Below, in pieces: positions 1 to 6,624 of a stretch of DNA of 11,596 nucleotides (positions are counted from its first letter, which is position 1; every line of letters begins with the position of its first letter). Position numbers and translations under genes: made by a program. Under the pieces are notes generated by a model. It did not search any database. It saw only the letters and a list, made by a program, of their open reading frames with translations, and had not been told where the DNA came from. The DNA comes from JBOGGN01 sp050744165. Its GTDB lineage: Bacteria; Actinomycetota; Acidimicrobiia; Acidimicrobiales; Palsa-688. The DNA lies in the NCBI GenBank assembly GCA_050744165.1, contig JBOGGN010000304.1:1-11596 (forward strand), read 5' to 3'.

Positions 1-418
1 CCATCTCACCGAGCGCCCGTTGCTCGGTCCGGAAGAAGCAGAATGGCCCCTCCGGAAAGCTCTGAGCCGTGGCGAAATCATCCCGGATGGCGGCCGTCAA
101 CCGGATGACGTCGGCGTCCTCGCTGTAGGGCCCGTACCGGTAGGTATGGCGCTCCCAGCCGAAATATTGCAGAATCAGATAGACGGTCTCGACCGCGTAC
201 AGGTCGTCGGGATAATGGGCGCGAAGGACGTCAAACGTGCTTGTCCCGCCTATCAGGTTCCAGATACGGCTCTGCAACTCGTCGCACGCCAGGAGGAACG
301 GGTTCCCATAGAGCGCGTTCAGCTTGTCGCGCTCGGTCTTTGCACTCGCCTCTTGTTGTGCCTGCCATGTGTGGACACCCCAGAGCAAACTCAGGAGCGG
401 CAACAGATAGCTCGGCAC
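1..418 (-). CDS. Membrane-anchored protein of unknown function, partial (C-terminus beyond window)
   Basis: An open frame reads leftward for 139 codons and leaves the window without a stop. A TAG at 431-433 closes the frame upstream, and GTG at 416-418 is the only start codon between that stop and the open stretch. No strong ribosome binding site is visible. Residues 4-16 are hydrophobic (YLLPLLSLLWGV), suggesting an N-terminal membrane anchor. A charged helix follows (about 20-35), then a soluble part with NPFLLACDELQSRIWNL, YAVETVYLILQYFGWERH and FFRTEQRALGEM. These segments remind me of an unnamed family of anchored hypothetical proteins in cyanobacteria and actinobacteria, but I cannot assign a function. 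It lies 72 bases downstream of the ABC transporter stop on the same strand, so it may be the last gene of that operon or have its own promoter. That the frame codes is well supported by amino-acid composition and the absence of stops; the start is less certain. Confidence 0.7.
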   Translation of the reverse strand, partial: MPSYLLPLLSLLWGVHTWQAQQEASAKTERDKLNALYGNPFLLACDELQSRIWNLIGGTSTFDVLRAHYPDDLYAVETVYLILQYFGWERHTYRYGPYSEDADVIRLTAAIRDDFATAQSFPEGPFCFFRTEQRALGEM

Positions 419-490
419 CGAATAAGAATGCTACCGATCGTGCGGTGCCACGTCAAGGCCCACGTCAGTGCGAATGTCACGTTATCCGAA

Positions 491-2500
491 TTATCCGGAC
501 TGGAGTTGCCAGAGGTGGTAATAGAGACCCCGCTGCGCGAGGAGGTCCCCGTGCGAGCCCTGCTCGACGAACCGTCCCTGGTCGAGCACGACAATTGAGT
601 CCGCGTGGCGCACGCTCGTCAGCCGGTGGGCGACGATGATCACCGTTCTGCCCTGAGTCGCCTCCCGCAGCGACGACCGCACCGCCGCCTCGGTTTCGTA
701 GTCCAGGTTTGATGTCGCCTCGTCAACGATGAGGATTGGGGCCGGTTTGAGCAGCGCCCGCGCCAGCGCCACCCGCTGCCGTTGACCGCCCGAAAGCCGT
801 TGGCCGCGCTCGCCCACGCGAGTATGCAGTCCTTCGGGCAGCACGGTCAGCAGCTCCGCCGCCCCGGCGGCTCGCAACGCCGCTACCAGATCCGCTTCCG
901 ACGCCTGCGACCAGCCGTAACGCAGGTTGTGCTCGAGCGAATCATCGAAGAGATACACGTCCTGGCTGACCATGGAGACGGCGGCGCGTAGTTCGGCCAA
1001 GCCGAGTCGACGGATGTCGTGACCACCGATCCTGATCTCACCGGAATCGGTGTCGTAGAAGCGCATGAGGAGCCGGACGAGCGTGCTCTTTCCCGACCCG
1101 GTCCGTCCGACTACCCCAAGGGTCTGTCCTGCGCGTATGTAAAGAGAGATGCCACGGAGCACGGGCCTAGACGGGTCATAGCCGAACGAGACATTGTCGA
1201 TGCTGATGTCGCCGACGTTGTCTTCGGGCCCGAACCGGTCGGCACCGTCGGTGATCTCCGGGGTCGCTTCCAGGATCTCGCGCAGCTTGGCCGCGGCGGA
1301 AACGGCGCGATAGTAGATGCCCGACGACTCGATGGTCGCACAGAAGGCCCCCATCATCTTTGGGATCCAGAACACGACTCGGGTCAGTTGTCCCTGCGCC
1401 ACCTTGGCGCCCCAGGTCATCCGGGCTGTGTACCAGGTGCCGACGGCCGATGTGCCGAAGAGGATATTGCGGGTTATGGTCGACTGCAGGAAGGCGGTCG
1501 ACGCGGCTGACACCGACTCCTCGGCGGCCTCCGTGCTGAGTTGGCACACTCGCGTCGCTTCTTGTTTCTCGGCGGTGAAGCTCTTTACCTCGACGATTCC
1601 CGTCAGTATGCCCTCGATCGCCTGGGTGAGACGGGACGTCGTCTCTGCCAGCCGTGCATACCCCGAGGCCGTGCGCGGGCCGAGTACCCGGGCAGGGATG
1701 ATAATGAGCGGGACCGCCGCCACAGCGATGATCGCGACCGTCGGGGACGCCTTGAACAGCGCCGCGGTTGCGACGGTCACTGTGAGCGCGTGTTCGACCA
1801 GGTTGTCGCCGCCGCCGATCAGTGTCGCGATGTTCTGGACGTACTCGGTGAGTGCGTTCAGGAGCGGCCCGGTGCCGTGCTCGCCGAAGAAGTCGATGTC
1901 CTGTCGTTCCAGCTGGACGAAGACCTCATTTCTGAGGCGATCCTCGGCCCGAGAGGAGATCGTTCGCCAGGCCTTTACCCGAGTGTGCTGCGCCCAGGCT
2001 TCGGCGACGGTCAGTGCCAAGCCCCCGGCGCCGAGTGCCGCCAGTTGGCTCCCGGAGGTGGTGAACCCAAGTTTGCTAAGCGTGGGTGAGACCTCGCCGG
2101 CGGCGACGGTGACCATGCTGATGATGGAGAGTCCCTGGGCGAGATTGAGCGAGTGGGCGCCGATGGTGGACAGGGCGGGCCGGACCAAATCACGACGGTC
2201 AGGCAGGGCCACCTCCACCATGCGCCGCAACGGCGACGAGGGTGACTCGACGGGCCAGTCATCCTCAAGCGACGCGAGGACGGTACCGACGACCAATTCG
2301 ATCGAGTGTACGTCGATGTTCGGGTCGAAAGTGACCAACAGGCTGCCCGAGACAGGATTCGCATTGACCGTCACTATTTCGGTGCGGTCCGAAAGTGCCG
2401 CCTCTACCGTTCGTGCCAACGCAGGGCGCGACACGAGCGATGGCACGTCGATACGTAGGCGACCGGGGCCCCTCCACCGTACAGAAAAAGGTGGGGGCAA
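491..2500 (-). CDS. ABC exporter half-transporter (fused membrane and ATPase domains) with N-terminal HMA-like domain
   Basis: This is a 669-residue fusion. Residues about 12-78 form a ferredoxin-like HMA-type domain (GRLRIDVPSL..., ANPVSGSLLVTFDP) with no Cys pair. About 105-400 is the exporter membrane domain, and about 430-669 the ATPase. The ATPase motifs are complete: Walker A GRTGSGKST (465-473), Q-loop Q513, signature LSGGQ (569-573), Walker B ILIVDEA (589-595) and H-loop H625. It is expected to work as a dimer in the cell membrane and to export an unknown substrate using ATP. The peptidase C39 domain of bacteriocin exporters is absent. TTG at 2498-2500 is the only start that keeps the HMA-like domain, but it has no ribosome binding site. 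It lies nine bases after the TAG of the preceding gene, in the same frame, so coupled re-initiation is likely. The HMA-like domain and the neighbour resembling PacL suggest metal or stress handling; export of the product of the divergent operon is an alternative. Confidence 0.93.
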   Translation of the reverse strand: MPPPFSVRWRGPGRLRIDVPSLVSRPALARTVEAALSDRTEIVTVNANPVSGSLLVTFDPNIDVHSIELVVGTVLASLEDDWPVESPSSPLRRMVEVALPDRRDLVRPALSTIGAHSLNLAQGLSIISMVTVAAGEVSPTLSKLGFTTSGSQLAALGAGGLALTVAEAWAQHTRVKAWRTISSRAEDRLRNEVFVQLERQDIDFFGEHGTGPLLNALTEYVQNIATLIGGGDNLVEHALTVTVATAALFKASPTVAIIAVAAVPLIIIPARVLGPRTASGYARLAETTSRLTQAIEGILTGIVEVKSFTAEKQEATRVCQLSTEAAEESVSAASTAFLQSTITRNILFGTSAVGTWYTARMTWGAKVAQGQLTRVVFWIPKMMGAFCATIESSGIYYRAVSAAAKLREILEATPEITDGADRFGPEDNVGDISIDNVSFGYDPSRPVLRGISLYIRAGQTLGVVGRTGSGKSTLVRLLMRFYDTDSGEIRIGGHDIRRLGLAELRAAVSMVSQDVYLFDDSLEHNLRYGWSQASEADLVAALRAAGAAELLTVLPEGLHTRVGERGQRLSGGQRQRVALARALLKPAPILIVDEATSNLDYETEAAVRSSLREATQGRTVIIVAHRLTSVRHADSIVVLDQGRFVEQGSHGDLLAQRGLYYHLWQLQSG

Positions 2501-2509
2501 GGAAAAAAA

Positions 2510-2797
2510 CTAGTACGCGGAGGTGCTGGTGGCGCGTTCCGTGGGCGGCGAAACGTGGCCATTGAGAGCGACGTCCGAGGTAGCGATCGGCCGCAACCGC
2601 CCGTCCGCTCGCTCGGATTGCACCTCGTACAGGACATCGGAGACGTTCTCAGCGCCTCGGACGGCGAGGACCTTCAGTCGCTCCGACGCATCGAGACTCC
2701 ATTGCAACCCGCGTTTGAGCACGGTTCGCCAGCGGACGGCGACGAATGCCCCGGAGCAGATCCCGGCTACGAAGACCGATTTGCGGTTAAGGAGCAC
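2510..2797 (-). CDS. Small single-pass membrane protein, DUF1490/PacL-like
   Basis: This 95-residue protein starts at GTG 2795-2797, ten bases after a full ribosome binding site (AAAGGAGG). Residues about 8-22 are hydrophobic (VFVAGICSGAFVAVRW). An amphipathic, charged region follows (VLKRGLQWSLDASERLKVLAVRGAENVSDVLYEVQSE), then a flexible tail rich in Ser, Thr and Pro. The pattern resembles the DUF1490 (PacL) proteins encoded next to metal-exporting P-type ATPases in mycobacteria, which assist the pump at the membrane. This assignment is inference from pattern only. The C-terminal Asp/Glu-His metal motif I would expect is not evident; only one His (NGHVSP) is present. It sits between the DUF6072-like gene and the ABC transporter. 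The reading frame is open upstream as far as 2959, but the ribosome binding site fixes the start at 2797. Confidence 0.65.
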   Translation of the reverse strand: MLLNRKSVFVAGICSGAFVAVRWRTVLKRGLQWSLDASERLKVLAVRGAENVSDVLYEVQSERADGRLRPIATSDVALNGHVSPPTERATSTSAY

Positions 2798-2813
2798 AGG
2801 AGGTACGCCTCCT
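2798..2813 (-). promoter_or_regulatory. Perfect inverted repeat that includes the ribosome binding site of the small membrane protein gene
   Basis: On the minus strand AGGAGG, a four-base loop CGTA and CCTCCT form a six-base-pair perfect hairpin. Its 5' arm is the Shine-Dalgarno sequence of the GTG start at 2797, and its 3' arm ends directly before that start. If folded, it would hide the ribosome binding site. It may make translation depend on ribosomes finishing the DUF6072-like gene, whose stop is at 2821-2823. Confidence 0.5.
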
Positions 2814-2820
2814 TTGGCGG

Positions 2821-3096
2821 TTATGCCTTCTCTCGGGAGGCGGCAGACACAGAATGCAGCAGGACCTCGACGGGGTTGATGCCGGTGGTCGCCTTGGCCA
2901 ACGAGCTCGCCGCAACCAGGACCAAGCCAGGAACACCAAACCACCTCTTGGCAAGCCACCCGGCGGCGGCGAAAGCTGCGCCGTCCTTAAGGTCGCCCTT
3001 CAAAAAGTTGCTACCGCCTGGGATCAGCGTTTCACCAACAGCATAGAAGACGGTCCGAATCGGGTCATTCGCCGTCGTCGTAGTCGCCGTCGCCAT
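2821..3096 (-). CDS. DUF6072-like small hydrophobic protein
   Basis: This 91-residue protein starts at ATG 3094-3096, five bases after AGGAGG. A GTG two codons earlier is too close to that ribosome binding site to be used. After a Thr/Ala-rich start it reads FYAVGETLIPGGSNFLKGDLKDGAAFAAAGWLAKRWFGVPGLVLVAASSLAKATTG. The GE..IPGGS...GD signature followed by a Gly/Ala-rich hydrophobic segment matches my recollection of the DUF6072 family, whose function is not known to me. Residues about 39-48 and 54-66 could form one or two short membrane helices. It is the first gene of the leftward operon and faces the divergent control region. Its stop is 23 bases before the next gene's GTG. Confidence 0.75.
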   Translation of the reverse strand: MATATTTTANDPIRTVFYAVGETLIPGGSNFLKGDLKDGAAFAAAGWLAKRWFGVPGLVLVAASSLAKATTGINPVEVLLHSVSAASREKA

Positions 3097-3551
3097 CGAC
3101 ACCTCCTAGGAACTCGATAGGTGAGGAACGAAGATAGGTTCGATGAAGGGACCGCCGAACCCGAAACTGGATGCTACCCCTCGGGGGAGCGGAGCGCAAT
3201 ACCGGGCGGCCGGGGCGTAAACATGATCGTGGGGCCTGGCCGGCATTCCAGCCAAATCGGGTAAAAGTACGTTATTATCCGGTCTCTCCTGACTGGGCCC
3301 CCCCGATAGTCATGTGTCAGTTATGCGTCACAACCCTTACACGGTCGATCGCCTTGCAACGGCCATTCGGCTGTGTTATCGTGCCGGAGAACGCCATTGT
3401 CTATCTGAACCTGGCTTGTGGCAGTCCCGAACCGCGCAGTCGTATTAGGAATTCTACGTTGAGTTGTGTCGCCTTTCGGCGCGCACCCAGCTGGTGGCTC
3501 CCAAAACCGTGCCTTGCAATTATTCGGGCACACCCGCGAGGTCAAGCGTTT
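3097..3551. other. Divergent intergenic control region, about 455 bases
   Basis: This stretch separates the leftward transporter operon from the rightward acyltransferase operon. It is locally more AT-rich (around 3255-3285 and 3340-3440) than the genes on either side. An open frame on the plus strand runs back from the acetyltransferase to 3171, but its translation there has no family-like pattern and no ribosome binding site, so I treat it as non-coding. The only well-formed promoter I see is the candidate at 3354-3382. I found no convincing promoter for the leftward operon, no RNA gene and no terminator. Confidence 0.6.
3354..3382 (+). promoter_or_regulatory. Candidate housekeeping promoter for the acyltransferase/carrier protein operon
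   Basis: TTGCAA (3354-3359) as -35 and TATCGT (3377-3382) as -10 are separated by exactly 17 bases. It points toward the acetyltransferase gene and would give a 5' leader of roughly 160 bases. The match is moderate and could be chance in a region of this length. Confidence 0.35.
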
Positions 3552-4250
3552 ATGGCTGAAGTCGACGACAAAGACGTCACCATGCATTTCGACCACGCTC
3601 AGCCGAACGGCTCGGCGTCTACCCGCGTGCCGGCGCCGGAGCGGTCGACCGACGGTGCACCGATCGTTGGCCCGTCGACTATTCCCGCCCTACTTGGCTC
3701 CAGGCGGATCCGGCTTCGTCCCGCCGGTGCTGCCGACGGGCAATTCCTGTACCAACTCCTGTTCGAGCATGGGCTGACGGCGCTGCCGATACTGCCGGTG
3801 TGGGTCGCCGATAGTCTGGCCTTCAAGGACGCGGCGGCCCAGTTCGTCGTCGAATGGGTCGCGAACGAGCAGATGATCGGTTATACCAGTTTGCATGAAT
3901 TGGACCCCAGCGCCGGCCACGTCCAGGTTGGTGTGTATTCCATGCCGGGTGGCACCGCGCCTGGCCTGGGAGCCGAAGCCGCCCTCCTCACGATCAACTA
4001 TGCCTTCGCCATGTGGCCGATTCGGAAGGTCTACTGCCACACGACAGAAGCCAACATGAAGTACTTCGGGGGCGCGATCTCCAAGATTGCGCGGCGGGAA
4101 GGTCTGCTACGCCAGCACAAATACTTCCAGGGCCGGTCCTGGGATCTCCAGATTTTGGCCATCTACCGTGATGACTGGGTCCGCACCGGTTTGCCCTTGG
4201 CGCAGCGGTTGGCCGAGCACCCGGCGGCGACCGGGCCGAAAGGGCAATGA
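3552..4250 (+). CDS. GNAT-family N-acyltransferase (RimJ/RimL-like)
   Basis: This 232-residue protein has a variable first 50 residues followed by a GNAT fold: RRIRLRPAGAADGQFLYQLL (51-70) as strand 1 and helix 1, central strands at YTSLHEL (111-117) and HVQVGVYSM (123-131), and the acyl-donor region PGLGAEAALLTINYAFAMWPIRKVYCHTTEAN (137-168). The usual R/QxxGxG/A pyrophosphate loop is degenerate. Such enzymes move an acyl group from CoA, and in some natural-product pathways from a carrier protein, to an amine. The start at ATG 3552 is preceded by GAGG nine to ten bases away; ATG 3582 lacks a ribosome binding site. Its stop overlaps the carrier protein start (ATGA), so the two are co-translated. 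The degenerate loop and that coupling suggest a carrier-bound donor (inference). Confidence 0.82.
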   Translation: MAEVDDKDVTMHFDHAQPNGSASTRVPAPERSTDGAPIVGPSTIPALLGSRRIRLRPAGAADGQFLYQLLFEHGLTALPILPVWVADSLAFKDAAAQFVVEWVANEQMIGYTSLHELDPSAGHVQVGVYSMPGGTAPGLGAEAALLTINYAFAMWPIRKVYCHTTEANMKYFGGAISKIARREGLLRQHKYFQGRSWDLQILAIYRDDWVRTGLPLAQRLAEHPAATGPKGQ

Positions 4251-4549
4251 GGGTGGTCGACCGCGCCGCCGTGTTCGCGCAGATAAAGGGGTGCACCGAG
4301 TCGGTCTGGGCCGAACGCCAAAACCTCGAACCGGACACTCCCGTCATTCCCATCACGGGAGACCTCCAGTTGTCGCTACTCGACTCGTTCTCGGTCATCG
4401 AGTTGGTGGTCGACCTGGAGGAGGCGCTGTCGATCGACATCCTCGGTGTCCTGGCAGAGTTCTCCGGGCAGACCTTCGACGACTTCGTTGACTTCATCAT
4501 CGAACGGACCCACCTGGGTCACGCCGTGCAGCTGCACGACGCTCCATGA
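4247..4549 (+). CDS. Acyl carrier protein (phosphopantetheine-attachment)
   Basis: This 100-residue protein matches an acyl carrier domain. LLDSFSVIELVVDLEEALSIDIL (44-66) holds the attachment motif, with Ser47 in Asp-Ser-Phe as the predicted 4'-phosphopantetheine site, followed by the acidic recognition helix. The C-terminal helix (FSGQTFDDFVDFIIER) also fits. The Phe after the Ser replaces the more usual Leu. The protein would carry an acyl or aminoacyl group as a thioester between enzymes. It overlaps the GNAT gene upstream and the beta-lactamase-fold gene downstream by ATGA in both cases, so one protein of each is likely made per message. No ketosynthase or fatty-acid genes are in the window, so it is not a fatty-acid synthesis ACP. 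Its loading enzyme could be the ligase at 9048-10652 (inference). Confidence 0.9.
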   Translation: MRVVDRAAVFAQIKGCTESVWAERQNLEPDTPVIPITGDLQLSLLDSFSVIELVVDLEEALSIDILGVLAEFSGQTFDDFVDFIIERTHLGHAVQLHDAP

Positions 4550-5640
4550 CCGCCTATTCCGCCGCCACTACCGAGGTTTCCTCGCTCGAGGACGTGGCGC
4601 GCCGCATCGTAAGCTGCAAGAGCGCCGCGTCGATCAGCGTCGCCGTCCTGTCCCGGTGCCGACCCAGCCTGCGGCTCCACGTGGTGAGCGAGAACTCGGT
4701 GCCGAACGAACGGTACTACTGGACCTGCGCCGGGAAGACCTTGGTCGTCTTGGCCCTGGCGTCCCTGGTGCAAGATGGCCGACTGTCGTTCGACGATCCC
4801 CTCCCCCTGCACCTTCCGGCCCTCACCGGGGCGCCATGGGACGGTTCCACGATTTCCGACCTGCTCAGCTACGACGTTCCGATCGACGGTGATCCTGCGG
4901 CGGTGTCGGTGTACCTGCCCGAAGCGGCGGTCGTCGAGCACATCGGGCGGGTCGGATGGAGCGCCCGAGGTGGAGGGCAAGGTTCGACCTACAACATCTG
5001 GACGAACGCGTTCCTGCTCGGTGAGGTCATCCGGCACTGCAGCGGCGAGGCGCCAGCCGATTTCATTCGGGCGAGGATCATCGACCCGTTGGGTCTTGAC
5101 GGAACGAACCTCCGAGCTCCAGCAGAACTGCTCGACGAGCACCTGGCTCCCTTCGCGCGCGAGTTCGAGAGCGAGAGATGCCGCGCCGAGGTCGGCGCCG
5201 ACGCCGTCGTCCACGCCGACCGGTATTGGCCCGGCGTGAGCGTCACTGGGCCCATGTGCGACCTGGCCCTGGCTATGTCGGCCCTACTGTGGACCGACGC
5301 ATCCGATCCTGGCGGGGGCCTCATCTCGGCGGAGGTGGCAGGCCAGGTGCGTACGCCGAGGAACACACCGCGATCGGACGGCGCCCATGCCGGCAGCGAC
5401 CTATCGTGGGGACTTGGCGTGATCGTCGATCGGCGAATGGGCGGCCGTCGCGGCTCAACCCGCAGCTTCGGCCAAGTCGGTGACAATGGATCGGTCATTG
5501 TGTGCGCCGACCCCGACAAGGGCCTCGTCATGGCACTGGGATTGCGCGGATGTGTGGCCGGAGCCAGGACGGCATTCGTTCGGGCCACGATCTTGGAAGC
5601 GCTGCTGCGCGAGTTCTCTGACGAGTTGGAGGCACCATGA
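4546..5640 (+). CDS. Beta-lactamase-fold (LovD/EstB-like) protein with Cys in place of the catalytic Ser
   Basis: This 364-residue protein follows the class C beta-lactamase/esterase pattern. YYWTCAGKTLVVLALASLVQDGRLSFDDPLPLHLP (57-91) aligns with the family segment that carries Ser-x-x-Lys, but here the motif is Cys61-Ala-Gly-Lys64. The second motif region (STYNIWTNAFLLGEVI, 147-162) keeps a Tyr (149) but not the standard Tyr-x-Asn. The usual His-x-Gly third motif is Gln310-Val-Gly. The landmarks PLGL (181-184) and DLALAMSALL (239-248) support the fold. LovD-type members move acyl groups from a carrier protein to an acceptor. With a Cys nucleophile and an overlapping carrier protein gene, thioester-exchange acyl transfer is a reasonable guess; loss of catalysis is the alternative. 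It starts by ATGA overlap with the carrier gene and ends by ATGA overlap with the next gene. No signal peptide is seen, so it is probably cytoplasmic. Confidence 0.85.
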   Translation: MTAYSAATTEVSSLEDVARRIVSCKSAASISVAVLSRCRPSLRLHVVSENSVPNERYYWTCAGKTLVVLALASLVQDGRLSFDDPLPLHLPALTGAPWDGSTISDLLSYDVPIDGDPAAVSVYLPEAAVVEHIGRVGWSARGGGQGSTYNIWTNAFLLGEVIRHCSGEAPADFIRARIIDPLGLDGTNLRAPAELLDEHLAPFAREFESERCRAEVGADAVVHADRYWPGVSVTGPMCDLALAMSALLWTDASDPGGGLISAEVAGQVRTPRNTPRSDGAHAGSDLSWGLGVIVDRRMGGRRGSTRSFGQVGDNGSVIVCADPDKGLVMALGLRGCVAGARTAFVRATILEALLREFSDELEAP

Positions 5641-6584
5641 CAAAGCTCCTCCCGGCGAACGATCGTATGCGGAACCTTCGTACCTTGAGCGCTGGTCGAG
5701 ACCTCCTGTTCGTAACCGATGACGAGCGCCTCCGCGAGCACCTGGATTCCCTGGCGCTGCCGGCGTCGCTCTGGAGCCCCGAACTGGCAGTCGAGGAAGG
5801 TTCGCACGTTGTCCTGGCGCTCTGCCACCAGCTGGTGAGCCGCACCGTGCGCCAGCAATTCAGCCCGGCCGCGGTGCTGGTCCTGCCGATCTACAGCTTC
5901 GATGACAGCTATGAAGCGATCGAGTACACGCTGCAACTCATGCTCGCCACGGACTATTGTGACGCCTGCCGGCGGAACGAAGAATGGCTGGACCTCCTCA
6001 GGGACAAGCCAGACGGCCAGTTCCGCTTCTTGGGAGTCAACACGGATCTGCGCTGCCAGCTTCATGACCAGTTGGTTGCGAGCACTTCTCTCGCCCCGGT
6101 CATCGAAAAGGGCGAGTGGGTCAGCATCGCCGACTACTGTGAAGTATCGGTGACCGCGCCGTCCCAGTTGGATTGGTGCGGTGCCTTTACGATCGATGGA
6201 CACGCCGAAGCCTCGGGCATGCTCGTGGCGGAGGATTCACGGGTAACTCCTACCGGCCGCCAGCGCGTCGAGGAGGCGAAGGGCCTCAGACGGCGGATAC
6301 TGAAAAATGCACCGGTCTCGCTGGAGGTGACGTCGGGGGTGCTCACGTCGGTCGTCGCCGGAGGTCGGGAGTGGGTGCGCGAGATTTCCGACGTGACCAA
6401 CCCGGACTATGGTTTGCATACCCTTGAGCTGGGCTTGGGCAGCAATCCGGGGATTGCGGCCCTGGTTGATTGGACGATCAATTCTCAGCTGAACGAAGGT
6501 GTGGGGCGCGTACATCTCGGTTACGGCGAAGGTATGACGGGCGCCCACATGGATTTTATCATCGACCGGGCCACGCTGAGTTAA
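5637..6584 (+). CDS. M29 aminopeptidase-like protein, shortened
   Basis: This 315-residue protein has a C-terminal half resembling M29 (aminopeptidase T/AmpS-type) metallopeptidases: EVSVTAP (169-175), HTLELGLGSNPG (261-272), GRVHLGYG (290-297) and GAHMDF (302-307). Candidate metal ligands are E169, E264, H293, H304 and D306. The spacing between the last two His is shorter than I expect for the family. M29 enzymes are usually about 400 residues, so the N-terminal domain is reduced or different; it contains a cluster of Cys (108, 111, 140) of unknown role. Other members of this fold act as dioxygenases rather than peptidases, so the reaction is uncertain. The start is ATG 5637, overlapping the previous stop, with GGAGG four bases upstream. 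It directly precedes the small peptide gene, which makes trimming or other handling of that peptide a fair hypothesis. Confidence 0.72.
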   Translation: MTKLLPANDRMRNLRTLSAGRDLLFVTDDERLREHLDSLALPASLWSPELAVEEGSHVVLALCHQLVSRTVRQQFSPAAVLVLPIYSFDDSYEAIEYTLQLMLATDYCDACRRNEEWLDLLRDKPDGQFRFLGVNTDLRCQLHDQLVASTSLAPVIEKGEWVSIADYCEVSVTAPSQLDWCGAFTIDGHAEASGMLVAEDSRVTPTGRQRVEEAKGLRRRILKNAPVSLEVTSGVLTSVVAGGREWVREISDVTNPDYGLHTLELGLGSNPGIAALVDWTINSQLNEGVGRVHLGYGEGMTGAHMDFIIDRATLS

Positions 6585-6610
6585 TTTCTCATTCGGACGA
6601 TCAAAAAGAG

Positions 6611-6616
6611 AGGAGG
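6611..6616 (+). promoter_or_regulatory. Strong ribosome binding site that fixes the TTG start of the peptide gene
   Basis: AGGAGG inside AGAGAGGAGGTG lies eight bases before TTG 6625-6627. It is one of the strongest Shine-Dalgarno sequences in the window and has no other in-frame start at a suitable distance. It implies high translation of the peptide. Confidence 0.7.
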
Positions 6617-6624
6617 TGTCAATC

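Noticed and set aside
20..598. 192-codon plus-strand frame at the left edge
   Set aside because: It overlaps both the transporter's end and the left-edge minus-strand gene. Its translation lacks protein-family features, whereas the minus strand reads well.
1317..2513. 398-codon plus-strand frame opposite the ABC transporter
   Set aside because: It is antisense to an unmistakable ATPase and membrane domain, and shows no family pattern and no ribosome binding site.
3171..3551. N-terminal extension of the GNAT protein back to 3171
   Set aside because: There is no ribosome binding site at the upstream start. The translation is Arg/Pro-rich without structure, and a plausible promoter lies inside it.
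4989..6203. 404-codon minus-strand frame opposite the beta-lactamase-fold and M29-like genes
   Set aside because: It is a shadow of two well-supported genes and spans their boundary without any recognisable motif.
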